DNA of 64,000 nt from Tropicimonas sediminicola (lineage in GTDB: Bacteria; Pseudomonadota; Alphaproteobacteria; Rhodobacterales; Rhodobacteraceae): NCBI RefSeq assembly GCF_900188335.1, contig NZ_FZOY01000002.1:434001-498000 (forward strand), given 5' to 3'. Below are positions 35,243-43,290 of this stretch, piece by piece. A program made the translations under genes and the position numbers. Within the stretch, counting starts at the first letter, position 1; the number at the start of each line of letters is the position of its first letter. The notes under the pieces were generated by a model. The model had not been told where the DNA came from. It saw only the letters and a program-made list of their open reading frames with translations, and did no database searches.

Positions 35243-35458
35243 TCACCCCCAGGCAAGGATGACGGGAATGGATTTCTCCGGCGCCATCTCGATCGCATCG
35301 ACCGGGCAGTACATCCGGCACAGGTGACAGATCTGGCAATCGGCGGGATAGGCGATGACCGCCTTGCCGTTGCCCGGGTCGAGGCGAAGAACGTCGCAGG
35401 GGCAGGATTTCACGCATTCCCCGCAGCCGATGCAGCCGTGAATGCTCTTGATCGTCAT
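35243..35458 (-). CDS. 2[4Fe-4S] ferredoxin
   Basis: A 71-residue bacterial ferredoxin with two complete cluster motifs: CIGCGECVKSCPCDV and CQICHLCRMYCPVDA, each C-x2-C-x2-C-x3-C(P). No signal peptide is present, so it is cytoplasmic. It is the first gene of the three-gene flavoprotein module and resembles the small AprB-like or FrdB-like partners found beside such flavoproteins. The ATG at 35458 is the only sensible start. Confidence 0.9.
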   Translation of the reverse strand: MTIKSIHGCIGCGECVKSCPCDVLRLDPGNGKAVIAYPADCQICHLCRMYCPVDAIEMAPEKSIPVILAWG

Positions 35459-35766
35459 GGTCGGAAGAACCTCCGGAACGTCGCGTGGACAGGCGGCGCC
35501 GTTCGGAGACTTCAGAAGGATGCAAGCATGCGCACTGGCCGAACGGCGCCTCGGGGCGAGTCTGGCCAACGAATGTGCAGCGAGGACGAAGTTTGGAAGG
35601 CCAGGACAACAGCTTCGGGCGCCGCCGCAACACGCTGAAAAATCGACGATTATTGGGATCTGAAGAATGAAGCCGCGCGCAGGATGCCGCGCCCGCGGGC
35701 AATGCCCACGGGTTCTCCACAATCTGCGCTGCGAAATGCCGGAGGTGGCGCGTCAGCCGGCGGCGG
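35459..35766. other. Intergenic region upstream of the ferredoxin module
   Basis: A 308-base spacer, minus-strand genes on both sides. It should carry the promoter of the ferredoxin-cytochrome-flavoprotein module and the 3' end of the fbp transcript. A CGGCGG/CCGCCG stem at about 35761-35780 straddles the fbp stop codon. I see no further gene. Confidence 0.35.
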
Positions 35767-36795
35767 TCAGTCTGCCGCCGCGACTCCGTCCATCTGGGTG
35801 TGGTGGTCCTCGATCCGCAGGACTTCGGAGCGCGAGCCAAGGACCACGGGCGTCCGCTGGTGGATCGAGGTCGGCTGGACTTCGAGGATCCGTGCCCGGC
35901 CGGTCGAGGCGATGCCTCCCGCCTGCTCGATCAGGAAACCCATCGGGTTGGCCTCGTAAAGCAGCCGCAGCTTGCCACCGGTCGCCCGGTTGTCCCGGTC
36001 TTCCGGATAGAGGAAGACGCCGCCGCGCGTCAGAATGCGGTGGATGTCGACCACCATGGACCCGCTCCAGCGCATGCCGAACCGCTTGCGCCGCGGCCCC
36101 GCCTCGCCTTCGAGGCACTCCTCGATATAGCGCCGCACCGGCGCGTCCCAGTCGCCGAAGCGAGAGGCGTTGATGGAGAATTCGGCGCTTTCCTCGGCGA
36201 CCTTCATGTGGCCGGAGACGATCCTGAATTCCCCTGTGCCGAGGTGGTTGACGAATTCATGCACCCCGTGACCGAGCGTGATCACCAGCGTCGTGGCGGG
36301 GCCGTAGATCGAGTATCCGGCGCAGATCTGCTCGGTGCCCGGGCGCAGCACGGAGGCGACGTCGCCGGCCTCGATGGCCTCGGGCAGTTGCACGATCGAG
36401 AAGATCGAGCCGACGGAGAGGTTGACGTCCAGGTTGGACGAACCGTCGAGCGGGTCGAAATAGACGATGTAATCGCCTGCCGCCGGGCTGTCCTTGAGCC
36501 AGATGACCTCCTCGACCTCTTCCGAGACCAGCGCCGCGACCCGGCTGCAGTTGCGGATATGGCTGACGAACTGGTCGTTGGCGAAGATATCCAGCTCTTT
36601 CTGGGTCTCGCCCTGCACGTTCTTGGACGCCGCGCTGCCGAGTGTGCCGAAAAACGCCCCGTTGCGGATCGCGAAGGAGATCTCGCGGCAGGCGGTGGCG
36701 ATGTCTTCGAGCAGGAAGACGAGATCCTTCTCGACCCCATGGGTGCGGTATTCCTGCAGCAGGAAACGGCGGAGGGTCAGTCGGTCGTAGAACAT
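35767..36795 (-). CDS. fbp: Fructose-1,6-bisphosphatase, class I
   Basis: A 342-residue class I fructose-1,6-bisphosphatase, which removes the 1-phosphate of fructose 1,6-bisphosphate in gluconeogenesis and the Calvin cycle. The metal-site motif IVYFDPLDGSSNLDVNLSVG is intact, as are VSEEVEEVIW and the substrate-binding RYIEECLEG and KLRLLYEANPMGFLIEQAGG. A strong ribosome site (AAAGGAG) precedes the ATG. It follows the sugar-acid operon on the same strand by 135 bases. No other Calvin-cycle gene is in view, so a role in growth on sugar acids is more likely here. Confidence 0.96.
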   Translation of the reverse strand: MFYDRLTLRRFLLQEYRTHGVEKDLVFLLEDIATACREISFAIRNGAFFGTLGSAASKNVQGETQKELDIFANDQFVSHIRNCSRVAALVSEEVEEVIWLKDSPAAGDYIVYFDPLDGSSNLDVNLSVGSIFSIVQLPEAIEAGDVASVLRPGTEQICAGYSIYGPATTLVITLGHGVHEFVNHLGTGEFRIVSGHMKVAEESAEFSINASRFGDWDAPVRRYIEECLEGEAGPRRKRFGMRWSGSMVVDIHRILTRGGVFLYPEDRDNRATGGKLRLLYEANPMGFLIEQAGGIASTGRARILEVQPTSIHQRTPVVLGSRSEVLRIEDHHTQMDGVAAAD

Positions 36796-36930
36796 GGTGG
36801 CTCCTTTTCTGGAGGCAGGCCGCCCTGGGGCCGGCCGCGTGATCGATAATGACCCCTCGCATCAGCCTCGGGGCGCAAGCGGCGGAAAGCAAGATAAATT
36901 TCCGCGCCGGCGAAAACCGGCCCGGAGGCA

Positions 36931-37923
36931 TCACGCCGTGTAGATCGAACCGGCCGTGAGTTCATTTCTCAGCGGCTCGCCGGCCAGGAAACGGCAATAG
37001 TTCTCGGCGATCAACTCGACCGCCCTTTCGTCGCGGTCCGGCTCGCGCGGAGAGGTATGCGGGGTGACGATGACGTTCGGCAGGCGCCAGAGCGGACTTT
37101 CGGCGGGTAGCGGTTCCTGCGCGAACACGTCGAGCCCGGCACCTGCGATCCGTCCGGTCTCAAGGGCGCGGATCAGGGCGGGCTCGTCAACCACGTTGCC
37201 ACGCGCGATATTGACGAGATGCGCGGTGGGCTTCATCTGCGCCAGTTCCACCACGCCGATCATCCCGTGCGTCGCGTTGGTCAGCGGCACCGCCAGCACC
37301 ACGTAATCCGACCGGGCCAGCATGTCCCCAAGGCTCCCGCCCCGCTCCTCGCAGTAGATCTCGTGAACGGCGGGGACCGCCTCGCCGTCGCGGCGGCGAT
37401 AGCCCAGCACGTTCATCCCCATCGCCTCGCAGCGCACGGCCAGCGCCTTGCCGATGTGACCCAGCCCGACGATCCCGACGGTCTGCTTGTAGAGGCTGCG
37501 CAGGTGCTGGCGGCCGGACTTCTCCCATGCCCCGCGCCTCTGGCTGTCGAAGAGGTCCATCGCCCGGCAGGAGAGCGCCAGCATGAAGAAGAGCGCATGC
37601 TCGGCCAGCGTTTCCACCGAGTAGCCGGCCGAACCAGAGAGCCGGATACCGCGCTCCAGGATCTCGGGCCGCGCCACACGGTCGAGCCCGGCATGGGTGA
37701 TGTGAACCCACTCGAGCCGGCGTCCCTTGATCTCCCCGGGCGCCGGAAGCTCGGCCAGGATAGCGACCTCGGCCCGGTCCATCGCCTGTTTCAGCCCGTC
37801 GAGGTCTCCGGTCGCGACGCGGATGACGGTCGCCGGCGCGAAGATCTCGCAGATCCGTTCCCACAGCACACCTTCGTACTCCACGTTGGTGACGACGTCG
37901 GTGATCCGGTCCCTGTCTGCCAT
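36931..37923 (-). CDS. D-2-hydroxyacid dehydrogenase
   Basis: A 330-residue NAD(P)-dependent dehydrogenase of the D-isomer 2-hydroxyacid family. The Rossmann motif is GIVGLGHIGKALAVRCEAMG; the catalytic triad appears as Arg in NIARGNVVDE, Glu in DVFAQEPLP and His in VTPHTSPRE. Candidates include glyoxylate/hydroxypyruvate or 2-keto-sugar-acid reduction. It lies 21 bases after the ManD-type gene and is thus part of the same minus-strand sugar-acid operon. Confidence 0.9.
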   Translation of the reverse strand: MADRDRITDVVTNVEYEGVLWERICEIFAPATVIRVATGDLDGLKQAMDRAEVAILAELPAPGEIKGRRLEWVHITHAGLDRVARPEILERGIRLSGSAGYSVETLAEHALFFMLALSCRAMDLFDSQRRGAWEKSGRQHLRSLYKQTVGIVGLGHIGKALAVRCEAMGMNVLGYRRRDGEAVPAVHEIYCEERGGSLGDMLARSDYVVLAVPLTNATHGMIGVVELAQMKPTAHLVNIARGNVVDEPALIRALETGRIAGAGLDVFAQEPLPAESPLWRLPNVIVTPHTSPREPDRDERAVELIAENYCRFLAGEPLRNELTAGSIYTA

Positions 37924-37944
37924 GCTGCGCTCCCCTCGACGGCC

Positions 37945-39171
37945 TCAGTAGTTCCAGAGCGTTCCGTCTTCGAGACGGGCGACAGGCAGGCTTCCGGGCG
38001 TGTAGCTGTAGCGGGCCGCTTCCCTCTCGTCGAAATCGATCCCGAGACCCGGCGTGTCGCTGACATGGAACAGACCGTCCTTGAGGTAATGCTCCGAGGG
38101 GAAGAGCGCGTCGCACTCCGGCGTGCCCAGCACCAGGTATTCCTGGATGCCGAAATTCGGCGCCCAGACATTGAGATGCGCCTGCGCCGCCATGCAGATC
38201 GGCGAATGGCTCGGGGCGCCGTGAAAACCGGTGCGTACGTGATGCATCGCCGCCAGATCGACGATGCGCCGGGCGTGGGTGATGCCGCCGACATGGCTCA
38301 CGGCCACGCGGATGAAGTCGATCAACTCGTTCTCGATCAGCTTGTTGCAATCCCAGATCGAGTTGAACACCTCGCCGATGGCGATCGGCACCGTGGAATG
38401 CTGCCGCAGCAGGCGCAGCGCGTCCTGATCGTCGGCCGGTGTCGGGTCTTCCAGCCAGTAGAGCCGTACCGGCTCTACCGCCTTGGCGAACTCCGCCGCC
38501 TCGCGCGGCAGCAGGCGGTGGTGCACGTCGTGCAGGATCTTGAGGTCGGGGCCGAAACGGTCGCGGATCTCGGCAAGCGCGCCGGGCATGTAGCGCATGT
38601 AGAGATCGGTGTCCCAGATCTCTTCCTTCGGGATGATGCCGCTGAAATCGGTGATGTAGTTGCGGTTCTGCCCCTTGCCCTCTGAGACGCCGTAGCTGGC
38701 GCTCGGCATGCCCGGCACGCCGCATTGCACGCGCACGGCCTTGTAGCCCTGCTCGACGTAATAGGAGATCGAGTCCATCAGGTCCTCGAGATCGGAGCCG
38801 GTGGCATGGGCATAGACCAGCGCCCCCTCCCGGCTCTTGCCGCCGAAGAGCTGGTAGAGCGGCAGCCCCGCGATCTTGGCCTTGATATCCCAGAGCGCCA
38901 TGTCGACGGCAGCAAAGACGGTCATCGCCAGCGGGCCGCGCCGAAAATAGGCCCCGCGGTAGAAAAACTGCCAGATGTCCTCGCTGTTGCGCGGATCCTT
39001 CCCGATCAGGTTCGGGACGATGTAGTCCTGCAAGTAGGCCGCCGTCAGGGTCTCGCGCCCGTTGATCGTCGCATCGCCGAGGCCGTGGATGCCCTGGTCC
39101 GTCTCGACCTTGAGCGTGACGTAGTTCTTGCCGGGCCCGCCGACGAACACTTTTGCACCGGTAATCTTCAT
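37945..39171 (-). CDS. manD: Enolase-superfamily sugar-acid dehydratase, ManD/RspA type
   Basis: A 408-residue enzyme closely resembling D-mannonate dehydratase ManD, which turns D-mannonate into 2-keto-3-deoxygluconate. Visible are MKITGAKVFV, GLGDATINGRE, DIWQFFYRGAYFRRGPLAM and MALWDIKAKIAGLPLYQLFG. Metal and catalytic regions are ILHDVHHRL, YWLEDPTPADDQDAL and AIGEVFNSIWDCNKL, plus RTGFHGAPSHSP. The ManD family includes members with low or gluconate-preferring activity, so the exact acid sugar is open. It is preceded by a Gfo/Idh oxidoreductase and followed by a 2-hydroxyacid dehydrogenase. Confidence 0.88.
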   Translation of the reverse strand: MKITGAKVFVGGPGKNYVTLKVETDQGIHGLGDATINGRETLTAAYLQDYIVPNLIGKDPRNSEDIWQFFYRGAYFRRGPLAMTVFAAVDMALWDIKAKIAGLPLYQLFGGKSREGALVYAHATGSDLEDLMDSISYYVEQGYKAVRVQCGVPGMPSASYGVSEGKGQNRNYITDFSGIIPKEEIWDTDLYMRYMPGALAEIRDRFGPDLKILHDVHHRLLPREAAEFAKAVEPVRLYWLEDPTPADDQDALRLLRQHSTVPIAIGEVFNSIWDCNKLIENELIDFIRVAVSHVGGITHARRIVDLAAMHHVRTGFHGAPSHSPICMAAQAHLNVWAPNFGIQEYLVLGTPECDALFPSEHYLKDGLFHVSDTPGLGIDFDEREAARYSYTPGSLPVARLEDGTLWNY

Positions 39172-39245
39172 GGGGCGACCTCTGTCTTGTCTGTTGGCGG
39201 GGCGCCGCGCGCCGGTGCGCGGCGGCCCCTTGATACCGGCCTCGC

Positions 39246-40436
39246 TCAACCCAGCGAGGACACGTCCGTCCAGTTGCCGTTCTTCCGGATCAGGTCGATC
39301 AGTTGCTGGTACTGGCTGCCTTCCTGAAAGGTCGGATAGGGCTCCACGGCCTCGCCGCGGATGTCGTTGACGAATTCCCGCGCCAGGTAGTGCCAGCACT
39401 GCTCGGTCTCGCCCTTCACGTCGGGGATGCTGGCGGCGATGTCCTGCGGCAGAGGCACCTCGTTCCAGCTCTTGTCGGCGCCGTAAAGGTAGAGCTGGCC
39501 GCTGCCGTAATGCCCCTTGATGTAGATCGCGCCCTTGGTGCCGTAGAACACGATGTGATCCTCGTGGAACCGAGGCACCAGCCCGCCGTGCTTGAAGAGC
39601 ACCGAGACGGGCTGCTTCGCGAAGGGGCTCTCGAGCTGCGCGAGCACCGTGTAGGACCATTCGACATTGCTCTCGCCCCACTTGAGCGAGGGGTCGTTCA
39701 GGTCCTTGGGGATGAAGTTCCGCCGGGTGGCGAAGTTGTGCACGCCCTCGACGATCGGCGCGCGGCCCAGGTCGTCCCGCACCTCGCCGATGATCGACAG
39801 GATCTTGTCGCCGACGACGGAGGTCGCGATCGACAGGGTGTGCGTGAAGTTGTTGTTGAGCCGGCCGCCGCCATCCTCCTTGCGGTGGGACCAGCCAAAG
39901 GGGATCTCCCGCTCGAGGTTGAAATGCGAGATGCACTCGATCTCGGTCGGCTCGCCGATCGCCCCCTCGGCGACCAGGCGCTTCGCGTGCAGGACGGAGG
40001 GAGAATAGCGGAAGCTCGCGGCATAGGCCGTCTTGACGCCCTTGTCCCTGGCCAGTTCGAAGAGCTCCACCGCGGTCTCGCCGCTCTCGGTCATCGGCTT
40101 GTCGACGAAAACGTGGCAGCCGGCGTCCAGCGCCTGCTTGATCGGCTCGTAATGGGCGCCGCCCGGCGTCGCGATGGAGACGATGTCGGGCTTGCAGGTC
40201 TCCAGCGCCTCCTGCCAGTCGGTGCCGCCGAATGGGATGCCCATCTTCCCGGTCACCTCGGAGACCACATGCGGAGTGCGGCCGACCATTCCCACGACCT
40301 CGACGCCCGCACCGCGGAAGGCATCGGCATGGCCTTGCCCGGCAAAGCCGGTTCCGGAGACGAGGACAGTCAGTTTCCGCTTGCCTGCGTCTCCGGATTT
40401 GCTGGGCGTGGCGTCATTCGTGGCGGTGGGAGACAT
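39246..40436 (-). CDS. Gfo/Idh/MocA-family oxidoreductase
   Basis: A 396-residue NAD(P)-dependent sugar or sugar-derivative dehydrogenase. The nucleotide motif is VSGTGFAGQGHADAFRG; the family Lys is in HVFVDKPMTESGE, followed by the C-terminal beta-sheet domain (LNNNFTHTLSIATSVVGD). A Lys/Ser-rich leader of ~20 residues precedes the fold. AAGGA lies seven bases before the ATG. It stands between the binding protein and the ManD-type dehydratase, a common position for the enzyme that oxidises the imported sugar to an acid. Confidence 0.9.
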   Translation of the reverse strand: MSPTATNDATPSKSGDAGKRKLTVLVSGTGFAGQGHADAFRGAGVEVVGMVGRTPHVVSEVTGKMGIPFGGTDWQEALETCKPDIVSIATPGGAHYEPIKQALDAGCHVFVDKPMTESGETAVELFELARDKGVKTAYAASFRYSPSVLHAKRLVAEGAIGEPTEIECISHFNLEREIPFGWSHRKEDGGGRLNNNFTHTLSIATSVVGDKILSIIGEVRDDLGRAPIVEGVHNFATRRNFIPKDLNDPSLKWGESNVEWSYTVLAQLESPFAKQPVSVLFKHGGLVPRFHEDHIVFYGTKGAIYIKGHYGSGQLYLYGADKSWNEVPLPQDIAASIPDVKGETEQCWHYLAREFVNDIRGEAVEPYPTFQEGSQYQQLIDLIRKNGNWTDVSSLG

Positions 40437-40474
40437 GTGAAATTCCTTGGATCGTGTGTTTCGAACGAACGGAG

Positions 40475-40507
40475 TGGCGCTCCCGCCGCCATGAGGCGGA
40501 AGCGCCA
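40475..40507 (-). repeat. Intercistronic hairpin after binding-protein gene
   Basis: TGGCGCTCCCGCC (40475-40487) pairs with GGCGGAAGCGCCA (40495-40507): 12 pairs, one mismatch, seven-base loop. It lies just downstream (in the minus direction) of the solute-binding protein and before the Gfo/Idh gene. This is the third binding-protein gene in the window with such a hairpin. Confidence 0.6.
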
Positions 40508-40516
40508 GGGTTGGCG

Positions 40517-42073
40517 TCAGCCGCCGTACTGGCGGGTGTAGGCGGATTGCATGACCTCGAGCACGTCGCCCATGCCCATGCGATCGAGCTGGGCGAGGTA
40601 ATCGTCCCACTCGGCTTCGACATCGGAGGCGCCGAGGATCCAGGCCTGCTGCTTCTCGAGCATGTAGGTCTGGGCGGCGGAGTAGTACTTGTCGTAGACC
40701 TTCTGCTCTTCCTCGTTGAAGGCGACGCCGAGGAAGTCCTCGATCAGGTAATCGCCGGCCTCGTAGAGCGCGATGCCTTCGAGCGCCTTCTCGTTGGTCC
40801 ACTGGATCTCGTAGCGATAGTCCTGGTAGTAGCCGCGCGCGGCGAGCTGCCCGCCGATCTCGTAGAGCTGCGAGTTGATCGGCCGGCCGTTGCTCAGGAA
40901 CTCCTCCTTGAACACCGGTTCGCCGTCGATCACGTCATAGGTGAGCCCCTCGACGCCGAAGTTGACCATCTCGCGGCCCTTGCCGCCGAACCAGAAGTCG
41001 AAATACTTGATGGTCTCGACCGGGTGATCGTTGGTGGCGCTGATCGCCCAGCCGTCCGGCTTGACCGGAATGCGGCGGTGCTCTTCCATCTGCACGCCCG
41101 AGATCGAGGCCGGCGGCACGAAGGCGCGGAAATCGAAGCCCGGCACCTTCTCCTGGAGGACGTCGTTATAGCCGGCGGTGGAGGCGAACCAGTCATGGGT
41201 CGAGCCGCCGAGGTCCTCGGACAGCAGGTATTCCCGCGAGGAGGAGCCGCGGGTGAACACCTCGGCGTCGATCAGCCCCTCGGAATACCACTTGGCGAGA
41301 TTCTTGATGCCTTCGCGATACCCTTCGCCCATGTAGGGATGCCGGATCTGGCCATCGTCGACATAGAAGTCGTGGTAGGTGTCCGAGCCGGAGGAACGGC
41401 CGTCCCACAGCGTCACGAGGCGGATCAGCTCTTCCCACTGGCGGGCAAAAAAGGGCACTTCGTCCTTCTGGCCGTTGCCGTTCGGATCCTGGTTCCGGAA
41501 GGCGGTCAGAACCTCGTAGAACTCGTCGACCGTGCCGGGCACCTCGAGGCCGAGCTTGTCCAGCCAGTCGTAGCGGATGAAATAGCCCCGGCCGAACTTC
41601 CCGTCCGGGGTATAGGGCAGATAGTAGATGTTGCCGTCCGCCGCGGTGATCGCCGACTTGATCTTTGGGTTCGCCTCGAACAGCGCCTTGACGTTGGGCG
41701 CGTGCTCCTCGATCAGGTCGTTGAGCGGCACGAACGCGCCCTGCGGGCCGTACTGGTTCACGAAATCCTTGATCAGGTGGGAGCCGACGATGTCGGGCAG
41801 CTTGCCGGTCGCCAGCAGCAGGTTCATTGCCTCTTCGCTGTTGGTCGAGTTCGAGCCGACCGTGGCGTTCTTGAGGTGGATGCCGGTGACCTCGCGGGCC
41901 TTCTGTTCGATCGGCCAGTCTTCCTCGTAATTTGTGTAGAGGTAATGGTGCAGGTGCACTGTCAGCTCCAGCGGCTCATCGACGATCCGGAGGTCGTCAT
42001 TGGCCCAGGCCGCCGAGACGTTGCAGAGCGCCGATGTCGTCAGCGCAAGGGCCGTGAGTGTCGAAAATCGCAT
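40517..42073 (-). CDS. Oligosaccharide-type ABC solute-binding protein, orphan
   Basis: A 518-residue extracellular solute-binding protein, long like LplA/AlgQ-type oligosaccharide binders. The signal peptide (MRFSTLTALALTTSALCNVS) cleaves after AAWA. Typical regions are MNLLLATGKLPDIVG, YYLPYTPDGKFGRGYFIRYD, FRNQDPNGNGQKDEVPFF (a calcium-binding-like NxDxNGNGxxDE element, as in AlgQ) and GAYEAGDYLIEDF-like C-terminal helices. No permease or ATPase gene is nearby in the window, so it must use a transporter encoded elsewhere or act as a sensor. Confidence 0.88.
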   Translation of the reverse strand: MRFSTLTALALTTSALCNVSAAWANDDLRIVDEPLELTVHLHHYLYTNYEEDWPIEQKAREVTGIHLKNATVGSNSTNSEEAMNLLLATGKLPDIVGSHLIKDFVNQYGPQGAFVPLNDLIEEHAPNVKALFEANPKIKSAITAADGNIYYLPYTPDGKFGRGYFIRYDWLDKLGLEVPGTVDEFYEVLTAFRNQDPNGNGQKDEVPFFARQWEELIRLVTLWDGRSSGSDTYHDFYVDDGQIRHPYMGEGYREGIKNLAKWYSEGLIDAEVFTRGSSSREYLLSEDLGGSTHDWFASTAGYNDVLQEKVPGFDFRAFVPPASISGVQMEEHRRIPVKPDGWAISATNDHPVETIKYFDFWFGGKGREMVNFGVEGLTYDVIDGEPVFKEEFLSNGRPINSQLYEIGGQLAARGYYQDYRYEIQWTNEKALEGIALYEAGDYLIEDFLGVAFNEEEQKVYDKYYSAAQTYMLEKQQAWILGASDVEAEWDDYLAQLDRMGMGDVLEVMQSAYTRQYGG

Positions 42074-42152
42074 GGATTCCTCCCTGGGGTTGTCTGCGAT
42101 GTTGAACGTCGTTCCTTTGCTTCGGCCGGCGGCACCGCCGCGGCCGGAGCTG

Positions 42153-42941
42153 TCAATCGTCGTCGGGCGCCTCGATGGTCCCGAGCATTGCCTTGTCCCG
42201 GAACAGCACGCTGATCTGCTGCTCCAGGTCGCCGATATGCGCATTGAGCGCCGCCGCCGCGCGGTCCGGGTCCTGCGCCCGGATCGCCTCGACGATCGCG
42301 GTGTGCTCCGCGAGGATCTTCGGCCCGTTGACGACGCCGTGCAGCCGCCGCACATGGCGGGCGCGGTTCACGTCGAACTGGGTACGGCGCGCCGTGGTCC
42401 AGGCATCCCCGAACCCCGCCATCTCGAAGAGCTGGAAATGAAACGCCTCGTCGAGTCTGTAGAGGCTCTCGTAGTCCTCGTTGGCGACGGCCTTGGCCTG
42501 CTGCGCCAGCATCCTGTCGAGGAATTTCATCCCCTGCTTCAAGTTCGGCGAGCACGCTGCCGCACGGACCGCGCCAAGCTCGAGCTGACGCCGGATGAAA
42601 CAGGCCGTCCGGTAGCGCTTCACCGAGATTTTCGTCACGTATGTCCCGCTTTGCGGAACAATCTTTACAAGTCTGATCTCGTCCAGCCGGATCATCGCCT
42701 CGCGCACGGGCGTCTTGCTGGCCGAGAGCGCTGCCGCGATCTCCTTCTCCGAGAGCCGTTGCCCCGGCCGCAGCTTCACCGAGACGATCAGGTCGCGCAG
42801 GATGTCGAACACCTGAAAAGTGATATTCTTTTCAGGGTCCAGGCGGATGCCCACAAGCAGTTCCGAAATCGTCGGGGTCGGCTCCGGCAGCGTCGACAGC
42901 TTTTCCGCTCGCTCCTGCACAACGCCCTCCCCGCGTTTCAT
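42153..42941 (-). CDS. GntR-family regulator, FCD subfamily
   Basis: A 262-residue GntR regulator with a winged HTH at ~45-112 ('EIAAALSASKTPVREAMIRL', wing VPQSGTYVTKI) and an FCD domain with FIRRQLELGAVRAAAC, RLDEAFHFQLFEMAG and LAEHTAIVEAI. The ATG at 42941 is chosen; the frame is also open to a TTG at 42992. It is the promoter-proximal gene of the minus-strand sugar-acid operon, which it probably controls, and a perfect TGATATATCA palindrome lies 54 bases upstream. Confidence 0.88.
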   Translation of the reverse strand: MKRGEGVVQERAEKLSTLPEPTPTISELLVGIRLDPEKNITFQVFDILRDLIVSVKLRPGQRLSEKEIAAALSASKTPVREAMIRLDEIRLVKIVPQSGTYVTKISVKRYRTACFIRRQLELGAVRAAACSPNLKQGMKFLDRMLAQQAKAVANEDYESLYRLDEAFHFQLFEMAGFGDAWTTARRTQFDVNRARHVRRLHGVVNGPKILAEHTAIVEAIRAQDPDRAAAALNAHIGDLEQQISVLFRDKAMLGTIEAPDDD

Positions 42942-43290
42942 CCCAATGTCGGGATCGGCTGGTTCCAAAAACCGCCCCTCCTCCTTGCGCAAACTGATAT
43001 ATCAATTCTGGGGGATGAGAAAGACAAATTTTGACATTTCGCAGCCGGCATCGCGAGAGGTGTAAAAGGCGCCGCCAAACTGGGAGTCCGATGGGGCGCA
43101 GCAGGATTCAAAGCGATTTGAAACGGCGGTTCGCGACGGCCGGCTGCCGCCCGAAATCACCCGGCTCGAACGATGGGGTCCGAAAGACGAAGGCGGCACG
43201 GCCAGGCCGCCCCGATAGACGACGGGCAGAAGCGACTCAGCGCCCTGCCCGCCCCTGAAGATCTGCCCGGTCGAAACCGGCGATGTCCCG
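42942..43290. other. Intergenic region upstream of the sugar-acid operon
   Basis: A 349-base spacer between the GntR start and the 3' end of the AGE gene. It contains a palindrome (42995-43004) and an A/T-rich stretch around 43005-43040 suited to a minus-strand promoter. The rest is G/C-rich without a convincing gene. Confidence 0.35.
42995..43004. promoter_or_regulatory. Palindrome upstream of the GntR gene
   Basis: TGATATATCA is a perfect 10-base palindrome in the spacer that carries the promoter of the GntR-led sugar-acid operon. It is a candidate autoregulatory operator. If the TTG at 42992 is the true start, the palindrome would sit in the ribosome-site region instead. Confidence 0.4.
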
